Below are positions 18,093-29,928 of a stretch of DNA of 64,000 nucleotides, in pieces; the stretch's first letter is position 1; every line of letters starts with the position of its first letter. The translations under genes and the position numbers were made by a program. The notes beneath the pieces are model-generated. The model ran no database searches and was not told where the DNA came from. It saw nothing but the letters and a program-made list of their open reading frames with translations. The DNA comes from DATDIC01 sp963764525 (GTDB lineage Bacteria > Pseudomonadota > Alphaproteobacteria > Acetobacterales > Acetobacteraceae): assembly GCA_963764525.1 (NCBI GenBank), contig CAVXTC010000003.1, forward strand, positions 186,001-250,000, written 5' to 3'.

Positions 18093-20037
18093 ATGCTGCA
18101 GGCATTTGGTCCGACCCTGCTGGCGGTCGGCACGATTTGGGCGCTGGCCGAGGTGCTCGGACGAAATTCGCCGGTCGCACGCAGCGTCGGCGCATTCATT
18201 TGCGTGGGTTGCTCACTCCGCTATCTCGTCTGGCGGATACTCATGTCTATGCCGCAAGGGCAAACTCCGCTTCAGCAGGCCTGGGCATGGTTGTTTGTAG
18301 GCTGCGAAAGCGCCGCGATCATGAGCAGCATTTTGGCTTATCTGTTCATGTCACGCAGGATCGACCGGCACGATCAGGCCGACCGCGCCGGGCAATCATC
18401 GCTCAACGCTGCGCCGGTCGATGTGTTCATTCCCACCTACAATGAAGACCAGGCAATCCTCGAGCGCACCATTGTCGGCGCCCTGGCTATCGAGCACGGC
18501 GACCTGCGTGTTTGGGTGTTGGACGATGGCGCCCGCGAATGGCTGCGCAACCTGTGTGCCGAGTTCGGGGTGCGATATGTCCGCCGCACCAACGGGCGGC
18601 ATGCCAAGGCCGGCAACGTCAACAACGCGCTGCGGCATGCGTTGGGCACGGCAAGGCGACCTGAGTTCGTGCTGCTGCTCGACGCCGACTTCGTAGCCAA
18701 CCGCAAGATACTTCGGCGAACCCTGGGGCTGTTTGAAGATGCCACTGTGGGCATCGTGCAGACGCCACAACACTTCTTCAATCCCGACCCCGTGCAGACG
18801 AACCTGCTTGCCACGCGGGTGTGGCCCGATGAGCAGCAATTCTTTTTCAATGAACTGCTCCCCTGCAAGGACGCCTGGGGAGCCGCTTTCTGCTGCGGTA
18901 CTTCGGCGGTAATTCGCGTGGCGGCGCTGGAGCAGTGCGGTGGCATGGCGGTGGAGACTGTGACCGAAGACATGCTGACCAGCTTCAAAATGGAAGAATA
19001 CGGCTGGCGCACAATCTTCCTGAACGAAATGCTGAAGTCTTGGCCTCGCACCGGAGGGCATCAGTGAATATATTTCCCAACGCGCACGCTGGTGCCTCGG
19101 TGCGATTCAGCAGATCTACACGCGGTGGTCTTTCGCCGGGCCTGCACGGCTGCGGCTGATCAGCCGGTTATCGTGCCTGGACGGGGTGATGTACTGGTGC
19201 TTCACGTTCCCGTTCAAGATCATGATGATCAGCGCGCCACTGGTGTACTGGTGGACGGGTACCTCGGTAATGACCAGCACTCTCGGCGATCTTGCCTGGT
19301 GGCTTGCGCCTTCGGCTCTGGCCGGCATTACTTTTCTGGGCCTCTATAGCAGCGGCCGCGTCCTTCCGGTCATCACGGACGCAATGCAGCTTCTCCCCGC
19401 GTTCGTCATCATACGCACCGTCGCGACCGGGCTGGTGCGTCCGTTTGGCCGGGCCTTCAAAGTGACGGCCAAGGGGCTGTCCAGTGAGCGGACGACCATC
19501 CAATGGGGTCTTTTGCTGCCGTTCGCGGCACTCGCCGCCGCAACCGCGCTCGGCATGCTGGTCAATCTGCCAGCCTTCAGCGTACTGCATGGCGCACCGG
19601 CCTACGAGGTGAACGTCTTCTGGAGCCTGTTCAATATATCGGTGCTGTTGATCACGATCAGTGCTTGCGTCGAGTTGCCGCGCCGTCGTGCCGAGGAGCG
19701 GTTTGCCACCGCCGAACCGGCCGTGATTGAAACCGAGACCGGTGTTCGGAACTGCACGGTGGTCAACATTTCCGCCAGCGGCGCACGGCTGCATCTGCCC
19801 GGCGGCTGGCAGAACCTTGGCCGGCAAGGCACGATAGCGCTCGATGGCGGAACGCTGTCCGTTTCATTCGTATATTCCGCATCCAATGGAGCGGATACGA
19901 CAGTGCAGTTCGTCGTCGATGCCACCGCACGACGCAAGCTCATCGCGAAACTGTTCACCGGCGATTATCACAACGAAGTGGCGGTCGTTCGCCCTGGCGC
20001 AATCGCCACGGCGGTGCTGCGGAAGCTGCTGGACTAG
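18093..20037 (+). CDS. Cellulose-synthase-like GT2 with C-terminal PilZ domain; one extra base near 19035
   Basis: Frame one (residues 1-314) gives N-terminal membrane segments, FIPTYNEDQAILERT, the VLDDGAREW segment, LLLDADFV and VETVTEDMLTSF. Dropping one base at 19035 continues exactly with SLGLAPEGISEYISQRARWCLGAIQQ, so the catalytic Q..RW motif lies just after the break, then transmembrane segments. The C-terminus (about 528-620) has PRRRAEERF and NISASGARL, the two halves of a PilZ cyclic-di-GMP site. Total is about 647 residues. It is probably a c-di-GMP-activated beta-glucan synthase. It follows the HlyD-like gene. Confidence 0.85.
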
Positions 20038-20097
20038 CGGGCCCCGGTCCAATCGACCGGGACTTGTGTTTGATACGTCTGCTGGTACGTGGTCTGC

Positions 20098-21253
20098 ATG
20101 ACCGACGATTTCCCCAATCACCCCGCTCTGCTCCCCGCTGGGTTGCGCGATCTGCTGCCGCCCGAGGCGGAGACTGAAGCCGCCGGGGTCGAGACACTGA
20201 TGGAGGTATTCGCCGCGCACGGCTACCAGCGCGTGAAGCCGCCACTGCTGGAGTTCGAGGACAGCCTGCTCGCCGGCTCGGGGGCGGCGGTGGCGGAGCA
20301 GACGTTCCGGCTGATGGATCCGGACAGCCAGCGCATGATGGGGCTGCGCGCCGACACCACGCCGCAGGTGGCGCGCATCGCCACGACACGGCTTGCCCGG
20401 GCGCCGCGCCCGCTGCGCCTGTCCTATGCCGGGCAGTGTCTGCGGGTGCGCGGCAGCCAGTTGGCGCCGGACCGCCAGATCGCGCAGGTCGGGATGGAGC
20501 TGATCGGCACCGACTTGCCGGCCGCGGATGCGGAGATCGTGCTGGTCGGCGCCGAGGCGCTGACCGAAGTCGGCCTGACCCGCATGAGCTTCGACCTGAC
20601 CTTGCCCACTCTGGCGCCGGCCCTGCTGGACCACGCCGGTATTGAGGGCGCGACCAGATTGGCGCTGGCCCGCGCGCTGGATCGCAAGGACGCCGCGGCG
20701 GTGGCGCGGCACGGCGGGACGCTGGCACCGACCTTGACCGAGTTGCTGCTCGCCGCCGGTCCAGCCGAGCGCGCGCTGGCTGCGCTGGAAGCGGCCAGCC
20801 TGCCGGAGCCGGCGCGCGACCTGGCCGACCGGCTGGCCGAGACTGTCGCGGCAATCAGGTTACGCGCGCCGAATCTGCGGCTGACCATCGATCCCGTCGA
20901 GTTTCGCGGCCTGCGCTATCACACCGGCGTCGCCATCACGATCTTCGCCCCCGGCCGGCATGAGGAACTGGGCCGCGGCGGGCGCTATTTGTGCGGCGAG
21001 ACGGAGCCGGCGACCGGCCTGACACTGTATCCGGATGCCGTGCTGCGTGCTGCACCGGCCCGCGCCGCGCGACCGCGCTTGTTCCTGCCGGCCGGCGCCG
21101 ACGTCGCCGAGGCGGCGCAGTTCCGCCGTCTGGGCTATGCGACCGTCGCGTCGCTGAACGGGGCGGGGGATGAAGCGGGCGGAGGCTCGCCGGCTCGGCT
21201 GCACGCATATCCTGCGCGACGGGCAGGCGATTCCGACAACCACCGGAGAGTGA
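20098..21253 (+). CDS. hisZ: ATP phosphoribosyltransferase regulatory subunit, one extra base near 21178
   Basis: HisZ is a histidyl-tRNA-synthetase-like protein that associates with short HisG in the first step of histidine synthesis. It starts at ATG 20098 (MTDDFPNHPALLPAGLRDLLPP), and shows FRLMDPDSQRMMGLRADTTPQVARI and GLRYHTGVAITIFAPG. Near the end the frame breaks in a GGG run. One base removed gives AEARRLGCTHILRDGQAIPT and a stop at 21251-21253, 3 bp before purA. Without correction the frame runs on into purA, which is not credible. Confidence 0.92.
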
Positions 21254-21256
21254 AGG

Positions 21257-22546
<1,290 letters not shown>

Positions 22547-22650
22547 ATCCAGGCGCGGGCCGGAGGCTTCAGCTTGTTGGTTCAGCGTCGAATCGGGGGT
22601 TTGGTTTTGACACAAAGGGCACAAAGGGAAAGGAAAGATTTCATTCCATG

Positions 22651-23087
22651 CTACCGCACAAAACGTCGTAGCCCGTCTTTCAACAGGACGCTGTTGAAGT
22701 TCAGCAGCAGCGCATATGTACAGCCGCTCAGGTGCAAATAGGTCAGGGTCTGCGCTTCATGTACCGGAAGGATGCGCTCGATGGTCTTGATTTCCAGGAT
22801 GGTCGATTTTCTGACGATGATATCGGCACAATACTTGCCGCTGATACGCATGTCCTAGGCTAGTAAGTGACCTCCAGCGGCACCTGTCTCGTGTAGTTCA
22901 GACCACCTCGGTTCAGCTCCCAGCAGAGACACCGCTCATAGACGAATTCGAGAAGTCCCGGGGCAAGCCGCCGGTGTACCTTGATCGCAACGCCGATGAT
23001 TTGCCCGGTGATGTCAGGCGCGCGCCCCGAACCCAGTTCTTGGAGATCTTCGTGTCCCTTGAGACCTTTGTGTCGAATCAACTCCAT
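22651..23087 (-). pseudogene. GxxExxY-family nuclease-like gene, disrupted
   Basis: The N-terminal part (23087 down to 22860) reads ITGQIIGVAIKVHRRLAPGLLEFVYERCLCWEL, containing the GxxExxY motif as GLLEFVY. The C-terminal part (22851 down to 22651), in another frame, has ILEIKTIERILPVHEAQTLTYL, the PD-(D/E)xK-like ExK region, and LLLNFNSVLLKDGLRRF. Between them are a TAG stop and a frame change. Both halves match one family protein of about 130 residues. CACAAAGG-like repeats occur at both ends. The function of the family is unknown. Confidence 0.8.
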
Positions 23088-23258
23088 CGAAACACACCAC
23101 CACGACCCGCTGCGGCAAACGGTGCCGAAGCAAATCTTACCGACTGGCTAACACGACCCGATGCTGGTGAACCGGACCGCAACCGGCATAACGCCCCAAC
23201 ACATGAAGCGTTAACCCCTTCCCCGCCAAACTAAGGGCTTGCGCACAGCAATGCCGGA

Positions 23259-25196
23259 ATGGCCGATCCTCCCCCGCCGGCGACGCTGATCGCCGGGCAA
23301 TATGCCGTGGACCTCGCGCGCCCGCTGGCCGGAGCCGGCGGCGGGCTGACAGCCTTTGCCGCGATCGACCATCGCGCTCATCGCCCCGACCTGATGGCGG
23401 TCCAGGTGCAGCGCCGGCATCCCCCCCGGGCGAGCGCAGTGCTGGCGCTCACGCAGCCGATCGAGGGGATGCTAACGCCGCTCGCCCATGGTCCGGCACC
23501 CGGCCCGGCCGGCACCGCGGCATGGTATGTGATCGCCGCGGCCCCGCCCGGCCCGCCGCTGAGTGCCCGCACACGGCATTGGTCCGAAGCGGAACTGCTG
23601 GAACAGGTGCTCCGCCCGGCGGCACGGGCGCTCAATCTCTTGGTCCAGCGCGGGATCACCCATCGGGCGATCCGGCCCGACAATGTGTTCCAGGGTGCAC
23701 CGGGCCGACCGGTCGTGCTCGGCATGGCCTGGGCGGCGCCGCCTGCGCTGCACCAGCCCGCCATCGCCGAGCCCCCGTACAGCGCCATGTGCCTGCCGGC
23801 CGGACGCGGTGACGGCAGTATCGGCGATGACGTGTATGCGCTCGGCGTGCTGCTGCTGACCTTGGCGCTCGGCCGGGTGCCGCTGGCAGGTCAGGACGAG
23901 GCCACGATCCTGCGCCGCAAGCTGGAACTCGGCAGTTACGCGGCATTGGCCGGGGAGGAACGGCTGCCGCCTGTTATCGCCGACCTGGTGCGCGGCATGC
24001 TGGCCGAGGATCCCGAACACCGGCCCTCGCCGCTGTTGCTGACCGAGCCGACGGCCGCGCGGGCTCGCCGCGTGGCGGCCCGGCCGCCGCGCCGGGCGCA
24101 GCGGGCATTGCAAATTGGCGGCCGGACGGTGGGCAATGCGCGGGTGCTGGGGCATGCGCTGGCCGTTGCTCCCGATCAGGGCCTCTCGGCGCTGCGGGAC
24201 GGTGTGATTGATGAGTGGCTGCGTCATCAGGTTGGCGACGCCGGATTGGCGGCGCGGCTGGATGAGGCGATGCACACGCCCGCGCCGGACGCGTCCGGCG
24301 ATGCCGTCGCGGTCATGCGGGCGGTCGCCGTGCTGGATCCGCTGGCGCCGCTATGCTGGCGCGGCGTCGCGTTGTGGCCGGATGGGCTCGGGCCGGCTCT
24401 CGCCGCGACCGATGATCCGGAAAAGCTGATCGAACTGACCCAGATGGAGGCGACCGGCTTGTGGGCCAGGATGCGGCCCGAACGCTGCGACGTCATCGCC
24501 TTGCAGACCGAGGCGAGGCGGCAGCGCGGCTGGTTCACGCTGCGCAGCGGCGATGGGCTGGAGCGGATGCTGTACGCGCTCAATCCGCTGCTGCCCTGCG
24601 CCAGCCCGCTTGTGGCCGCGGCCTGGGTGGCCCGGTTAACTGATCTGCCGGCGGCACTGGAGGTGGCGGCGGGCAAGGTCGATCGCGGCAAGCAGCGACC
24701 GATCGACCGGCACATCGCCCCTTTCATCGCTACCAGGTCGGACGGGCGCGGTGCGGAATTGGCTGCGCTGGCCGGCAGTGGGGCCGGAACAGCGATGGCG
24801 GACTTGCGCCTGCTGGCCGGACTGCAACTGCGGTTTCACCCGGCTCCGCTGCCCAATCTGGCGGCCTGGGTGGCGGCACGGCCGGACGAGCTGCTGTCCG
24901 GCTGGCGGGGGCGGGAGCGTCGGGAGCAGATGGCCGGCCGGCTGGCCAAGCTGGCGGAGACGGGGCAACTCGTCTCGATGCTGAGGCTGGTTCAGGACCC
25001 GGCGGAACAGGCGGCCGATCTGCGCGCTTCCCGGGCGGTTGCCGCCGAACTGGCCGGGATCGACCGTGAGCTGTCCGATCTGGCCAGCGCGACGAGCCTG
25101 CGGGCCGAGCAGGCCCGGCGCTGGGGTCAGGAACTGGCTGCCGGCCTGGGGCTGGCCGCCGTCGCCGCCGCCATGCTTGCCGCGGTCCTGGGGTGA
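23259..25196 (+). CDS. Membrane-anchored protein pseudokinase
   Basis: The 645-residue protein has a Ser/Thr-kinase-like N-terminal domain (about 12-265): a glycine-rich loop near 24-30, an HRD-like loop HRAIRPDNV at 135-143, and DVYALGVLLL at 191-200. All catalytic residues are replaced. The VAIK lysine is Gln (MAVQV), the HRD Asp is Ala137, and DFG is GMA at 155-157; Asn142 remains. A helical region (about 270-620) of unknown fold follows, then one transmembrane segment at the C-terminus. Phosphotransfer is therefore unlikely. The next gene starts 8 bp later and encodes a membrane protein, so the two probably work together. Confidence 0.75.
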   Translation: MADPPPPATLIAGQYAVDLARPLAGAGGGLTAFAAIDHRAHRPDLMAVQVQRRHPPRASAVLALTQPIEGMLTPLAHGPAPGPAGTAAWYVIAAAPPGPPLSARTRHWSEAELLEQVLRPAARALNLLVQRGITHRAIRPDNVFQGAPGRPVVLGMAWAAPPALHQPAIAEPPYSAMCLPAGRGDGSIGDDVYALGVLLLTLALGRVPLAGQDEATILRRKLELGSYAALAGEERLPPVIADLVRGMLAEDPEHRPSPLLLTEPTAARARRVAARPPRRAQRALQIGGRTVGNARVLGHALAVAPDQGLSALRDGVIDEWLRHQVGDAGLAARLDEAMHTPAPDASGDAVAVMRAVAVLDPLAPLCWRGVALWPDGLGPALAATDDPEKLIELTQMEATGLWARMRPERCDVIALQTEARRQRGWFTLRSGDGLERMLYALNPLLPCASPLVAAAWVARLTDLPAALEVAAGKVDRGKQRPIDRHIAPFIATRSDGRGAELAALAGSGAGTAMADLRLLAGLQLRFHPAPLPNLAAWVAARPDELLSGWRGRERREQMAGRLAKLAETGQLVSMLRLVQDPAEQAADLRASRAVAAELAGIDRELSDLASATSLRAEQARRWGQELAAGLGLAAVAAAMLAAVLG

Positions 25197-25204
25197 CGGG
25201 GAGC

Positions 25205-25696
25205 ATGAGCGGGCGGCAGGGGTGCACAGATCGCGGGAGCACGGATCGCGGCGCCTCGATGATCTGGGTGCAGGGCCTGTTGTGCGGGGCCGTTGTGGCG
25301 CTGGCTCCGCCGCTGGCCCTGTTGCTGGCGGTGCTGCTGGCGCCGGCGGCGGTTGTGGTTACGCTGGAGGCCGATGCCGGCCGGCCGACGTCCCGCAGTC
25401 TTCTGCTGTTTGGACTGAGTGCCAGCGTCGATCCGGTGCGGCGGCTGTGGGGCGCCGGGGACACGATCGGGGCAAGCCTGCGCCTGCTCGGAGAGCCTCG
25501 GGTGCTGGCCATCGCTTGGGGAGCCGCCGCCGGCGCCTGGGTGCTCACAGAGCTTACCCCGGCCGCCGTGGGGCTTGTACTGGATGCGGCGGGCCGCTCC
25601 CGCGCGGCGCGGTTGCGCGCACGACGGGAACGGCTGTTGCAGGACTGGCCCGGTCTTGGCACCGCGGCCCGGACCAGCGGAACGGAAACCGGCTGA
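25205..25696 (+). CDS. Small membrane protein partnered with the pseudokinase
   Basis: About 163 residues if started at ATG 25205 (GGGGAG precedes it); ATG 25259 is an alternative that would begin directly at the first membrane segment. Hydrophobic segments occur at the start (WVQGLLCGAVVALAPPLALL and the following AVLLAPAAVVVTLEA) and in the middle (VLAIAWGAAAGAWVLTELT). A basic C-terminal tail follows (SRAARLRARRERLLQ). No family is recognised. It lies 8 bp downstream of the pseudokinase, so a joint role is inferred. Confidence 0.6.
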   Translation: MSGRQGCTDRGSTDRGASMIWVQGLLCGAVVALAPPLALLLAVLLAPAAVVVTLEADAGRPTSRSLLLFGLSASVDPVRRLWGAGDTIGASLRLLGEPRVLAIAWGAAAGAWVLTELTPAAVGLVLDAAGRSRAARLRARRERLLQDWPGLGTAARTSGTETG

Positions 25697-25713
25697 CATG
25701 CGGGAGTAGGGCC

Positions 25714-26565
25714 TCAGTTGGACGGCCAAGCCAATTCCGGCACGAACCGGTAGGCGTAATCCGGATCCTTGTAACCATCCCGCTCCTGGCGTTTTGGCAG
25801 CTTGACCTTTTCGCGTGGCGCGTCCCGATAGGGAACCTGACGCAGCAGATGGGATATGATGTTCAAGCGCGCTCGTTTCTTGTCATCTGAATGGACAACG
25901 AACCAGGGCGCCCAGGCGGTATCGGTGGCGCTGAACATATCGTCACGCGCGCGCGAATAATCGTACCAGCGGCCGTAGGATTTCAGATCCATCGGTGACA
26001 GCTTCCAGATCTTCCGGCCATCATCGATGCGGGATTCCAATCGCCGCGTCTGCTCCGCCTCGCTGACCTCTAACCAGTATTTCAGCAGGATGACGCCGGA
26101 TTCGACGATGACCCTCTCCATGGCGGGGGCCATTTCAAGGAAGCGTCTCACCTGGTCCTCGGAGCAGAAGCCCATCACGCGTTCGACGCCGGCACGATTG
26201 TACCAGCTCCGGTCGAAGATCACGATCTCTCCGGCAGCGGGCAGGTAGGGAATGTATCGCTGAACATACATCTGCGACTTTTCCCGTTCGGTCGGCGCCG
26301 GAAGGGCAACGACACGGAACACGCGCGGGCTGACGCGTTCAGTGATCGCCTTGATCGCCCCGCCCTTGCCGGCGCCGTCGCGTCCCTCGAAGACGATGCA
26401 GAGCTTCAGTCCCTTGTGCTGGACCCATCGTTGCAACTTCACCAGCTCGATCTGCAGTTTGGCCAACTCGCGCTCGTAGTGCTTGTCCTTCAGCCTGGCA
26501 TTCGGGGTTCCCGGCTCCGACGGTTGGTTCGTTCCGGCGTTTTTCGATCGGTTATCCGCTGACAT
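25714..26565 (-). CDS. ppk2: Polyphosphate kinase 2
   Basis: The 283-residue protein has Walker A FEGRDGAGKGGAIKAI, a lid/Walker B region IVIFDRSWYNRAGVERVMGF and the MDLKSYGRWYDYSRARDDMF segment, all standard for class I PPK2. It transfers phosphate between polyphosphate and nucleoside diphosphates. ATG 26565 has AAGGGA upstream; a longer N-terminal extension lacks similarity. It is convergent with the pseudokinase operon. Confidence 0.95.
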   Translation of the reverse strand: MSADNRSKNAGTNQPSEPGTPNARLKDKHYERELAKLQIELVKLQRWVQHKGLKLCIVFEGRDGAGKGGAIKAITERVSPRVFRVVALPAPTEREKSQMYVQRYIPYLPAAGEIVIFDRSWYNRAGVERVMGFCSEDQVRRFLEMAPAMERVIVESGVILLKYWLEVSEAEQTRRLESRIDDGRKIWKLSPMDLKSYGRWYDYSRARDDMFSATDTAWAPWFVVHSDDKKRARLNIISHLLRQVPYRDAPREKVKLPKRQERDGYKDPDYAYRFVPELAWPSN

Positions 26566-26716
26566 CGGCAATCCCTTCCGGGCCGGACGGCATCGATTTC
26601 GACGCAGGGAATCAGCCCGCAGCCTTCGCTGCGTACACCGTCGGCGTCCAGAAGCCCAGGCCAAACGGGGGATGTTCCGCCAGAACGCCGCCGGGCGGCG
26701 AGTTCGTACAGGCCGA

Positions 26717-26741
26717 GCGCAGGGCCCTGACGGCCCTGCGC
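26717..26741. terminator. Strong hairpin between rpoH and ppk2
   Basis: GCGCAGGGCC and GGCCCTGCGC are perfect 10-bp arms around a 5-base loop, located 24 bp beyond the rpoH stop. There is no U-run on either strand, so it is not a classical intrinsic terminator, but the stem is strong enough to pause or protect the rpoH mRNA end. Confidence 0.5.
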
Positions 26742-26764
26742 GGAGTCGGTTACGGGGAAAAGCC

Positions 26765-27676
26765 CTAGCGGGCGCCGGCGGTTTCCAACTGGCGACCGGC
26801 GGTCTGCATGCGGCGTTCGGCGATCTGTGCCTTCATCGCCTTCTGCAACTTCTCGAACGCGCGGACCTCGATCTGCCGCACCCGCTCACGCGAGATGCCG
26901 TACTGCTGCGACAGGTCTTCCAGGGTGGTCGGGTTGTCCTTCAGCCGGCGCTCGATCAGGATGTGCCGCTCGCGTTCGTTCAGCGTCTTCAGCGCGGAGG
27001 ACAGCAGTGCCTTGCGGCCGGTGAGTTCTTCCCGGTCGGCGATCGCGGTTTCCTGGCTTTCCGATTCATCGACCAGCCAGTCCTGCCATTCGCCTTCGCT
27101 GTCGGACCGCACCGGGGCGTTCAGGCTGTGGTCCGGGGCGGCAAGACGGCGATTCATGCTGACCACGTCCTGCTCAGGGACGTCCAGCATGCGGGCGATC
27201 TTGGCCACCTGCTCGGGCTTCAGGTCGCCGTCCTCGATCGCCTGCATTTGGCCCTTGAGCCGGCGCAGGTTGAAGAACAGCTTCTTCTGGGCCGCCGTGG
27301 TGCCCATCTTCACCAAAGACCAGGAGTGCAGGATGTATTCCTGGATGGCGGCACGGATCCACCACATGGCGTAGGTCGCCAGGCGGAAGCCGCGGTCCGG
27401 ATCGAACCGCTTCACTGCCTGCATCATCCCGACATTGCCCTCGCTGATCAGTTCCCCGACCGGCAGGCCATAGCCGCGATAGCCCATGGCGATTTTCGCC
27501 ACGAGGCGCAAATGTGAAGTGACAAGCTTGTGCGCTGCTTCCATATCCTGCGTGTCACGCCAGCGACGGGCGAGCGACAGCTCTTCCTCCGGCGACAGCA
27601 TGGGAAACTTGCGGATATCTTGAAGATACCGCGAGAGGTTGCCCTCGGGGGCGACGTTGAGGACGGCAGAGGCCAC
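26765..27676 (-). CDS. rpoH: RNA polymerase heat-shock sigma factor
   Basis: The 303-residue sigma-70-family factor has the RpoH box QKKLFFNLRR near residue 130, the region-2 segment NVGMMQAVKRFDPDRGFRLATYAMWWIRAAIQ, and region 4 GISRERVRQIEVRAFEKLQKAM. It starts at GTG 27676, with AAAGGAG 6 bases upstream; earlier in-frame codons have no family similarity. A near-consensus sigma-70 promoter lies 190 bp upstream, leaving a long 5' leader that could fold as a thermosensor, which I did not model. It lies downstream of rluD on the same strand. Confidence 0.95.
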   Translation of the reverse strand: MASAVLNVAPEGNLSRYLQDIRKFPMLSPEEELSLARRWRDTQDMEAAHKLVTSHLRLVAKIAMGYRGYGLPVGELISEGNVGMMQAVKRFDPDRGFRLATYAMWWIRAAIQEYILHSWSLVKMGTTAAQKKLFFNLRRLKGQMQAIEDGDLKPEQVAKIARMLDVPEQDVVSMNRRLAAPDHSLNAPVRSDSEGEWQDWLVDESESQETAIADREELTGRKALLSSALKTLNERERHILIERRLKDNPTTLEDLSQQYGISRERVRQIEVRAFEKLQKAMKAQIAERRMQTAGRQLETAGAR

Positions 27677-27866
27677 GATCGGCTCCTTTCGTCTGAAGCG
27701 GTGGTGTGTCCCATCCACGATGGCACAGGGCAGCAACGCCGCGGACTGAAGATCAGTCCATCCAGGTGGCAAGGTTGTGACGTCCCGGCCTCTGGCCCCG
27801 CCGAGGCAGCAGCCCAAGGCCGGACGCGCGTCGGAGTGGCTTGCCTTCTCGCTCCAACAGTCAGAC

Positions 27867-27895
27867 GTTATACAGGACCGGATTAGTCCTGTCAA
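27867..27895 (-). promoter_or_regulatory. Near-consensus housekeeping promoter of rpoH
   Basis: On the minus strand TTGACA and TATAAC are separated by exactly 17 bp (-35 at 27895-27890, -10 at 27872-27867). The promoter sits just after the rluD stop and points at rpoH, implying a leader of about 185 nt. A 15-bp palindrome overlaps its -35 element. Confidence 0.8.
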
Positions 27896-27905
27896 CAGTG
27901 TTGAC
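27891..27905. promoter_or_regulatory. Palindrome overlapping the rpoH -35 element
   Basis: GTCAACA and TGTTGAC are perfect 7-bp arms around one central base. The overlap with the -35 hexamer suggests a repressor site; no regulator can be named. A second, weaker palindrome (TGACC/GGTCA arms) follows immediately at 27902-27916. Confidence 0.45.
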
Positions 27906-27913
27906 CTATTGGG

Positions 27914-28914
<1,001 letters not shown>

Positions 28915-28962
28915 GGCCGGCGAATAACGCGGATTGGGGCCGCAGGCGAGAAGGGAAGCGGC

Positions 28963-29238
28963 ATGCGCGTGTTGACGGCGCTGACGGTGGCGATGGGCGT
29001 GCTGATCCTGGTCGGCACAACCGTCCTGGTGGTGACGATCGTCAAAAGGGCCGGCGCTCCGCCTGTGGGTGCGGCGATGTCCATAATTCTGCAAGAGCCG
29101 GCGGGGACGCGGATCGTCGGCATGGTAGCAGTGGCGGATCAGCTCGCACTGGAGTTGCAGGGCGGTGGACCGGACCGGGTCGTGCTGGTGGACCCTCGGT
29201 CGGGGGCGGTCGGCGGGCGGGTATCGCTGCGGCCGTGA
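28963..29238 (+). CDS. Small single-span membrane protein (DUF6476-like)
   Basis: The 91-residue protein has one transmembrane segment near 6-27 (ALTVAMGVLILVGTTVLVV) followed by a short soluble part with VVLVDPRSGAV. It resembles small proteins encoded divergently beside rluD in Alphaproteobacteria. The function is unknown. The intergenic gap to rluD is 48 bp, so the promoters overlap or are shared. Confidence 0.65.
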   Translation: MRVLTALTVAMGVLILVGTTVLVVTIVKRAGAPPVGAAMSIILQEPAGTRIVGMVAVADQLALELQGGGPDRVVLVDPRSGAVGGRVSLRP

Positions 29239-29294
29239 CCGGCGGTTGCTTGACTTCGTTCGCCCCGATCAGCATTTTCGGCGCGCCGCGGGAT

Positions 29295-29370
29295 GGGGCT
29301 GTAGCTCAGCTGGGAGAGCGCCTCGTTCGCAATGAGGAGGTCAGGGGTTCGATCCCCCTCAGCTCCACCA
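29295..29370 (+). tRNA. tRNA-Ala (anticodon CGC)
   Basis: A 76-nt cloverleaf with encoded CCA: acceptor GGGGCTG pairs with CAGCTCC, D-stem GCTC/GAGC, anticodon stem CCTCG/TGAGG around loop TTCGCAA, T-stem AGGGG/CCCCT around TTCGATC. The anticodon CGC reads GCG alanine codons. An IS5 remnant lies just downstream. Confidence 0.95.
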
Positions 29371-29383
29371 TTCCCGGTACGCC

Positions 29384-29426
29384 GACGCGCGATCCACTTG
29401 TCCATCAGCCGAAAGCCTGACAGTGA
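29384..29426. repeat. 43-bp direct repeat, copy 1
   Basis: It matches 29929-29971 at about 39 of 43 positions in the same orientation; the core is GCGATCCACTTGTCCAT then GCCGAAAGCCTGACA. The two copies flank the IS5-family transposase remnant beside the tRNA gene. They could be element ends, target material or an unrelated dispersed repeat. Confidence 0.65.
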
Positions 29427-29789
29427 AGATAGCGACCGATCGCCTGGACCTCGTCGCGTTCTTTTTTTAGCACCGGCACTGTGCTGATGGGCCCGCACGA
29501 TGGTGCTGTCGAGCTTCGCGTATTCGTTGACGGCATCGGCGACCAGACCCTGACACATCCGCTTGCATACACCGCATTTCGCCCAACGGCTGAACCGCCG
29601 GTGGGTATTGTTCCAATCGATGAAGCGGTCTGGCAGATCGCGCCAGTGCATCCCGGCCCGGTCGCGGTACAGAACCGCTTCAACGAGCCGGCTGTTGTCC
29701 GTGGCGATCGCACCGACCGCACCCTCTCGTCTCGGGGAACAGGTGCTGATCCGGGCTGACTGGTAGTCACGAAGTCCGTAGCGGCGCAT
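29405..29789 (-). pseudogene. IS5-family transposase remnant
   Basis: From 29789 the reading is MRRYGLRDYQ, then LVEAVLYRDRAGMHWRDLPDRFIDWNNTHRRFSRWAKCGV and DSTIVRAHQHSAGAKK, the N-terminal half of a DDE transposase of the IS5 (IS1031-like) group. After about 110 residues the frame shifts at an A-run, gives QAIGR in the next frame, and then ends. The second half with the rest of the catalytic triad is missing, so it is not active. Confidence 0.8.
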
Positions 29790-29928
29790 CGGTCGGCTCT
29801 CGAAAGTTGGCCTCCTATGAATGGAATGACCCGCCGCGCCGGAATCGGCTATTGCGTTGCTACGTTCCGTTCACCGCCGGATGTTGCAATTCGGACTCGG
29901 CGAACCGGGCAGTGATCGGAAGACGGTC

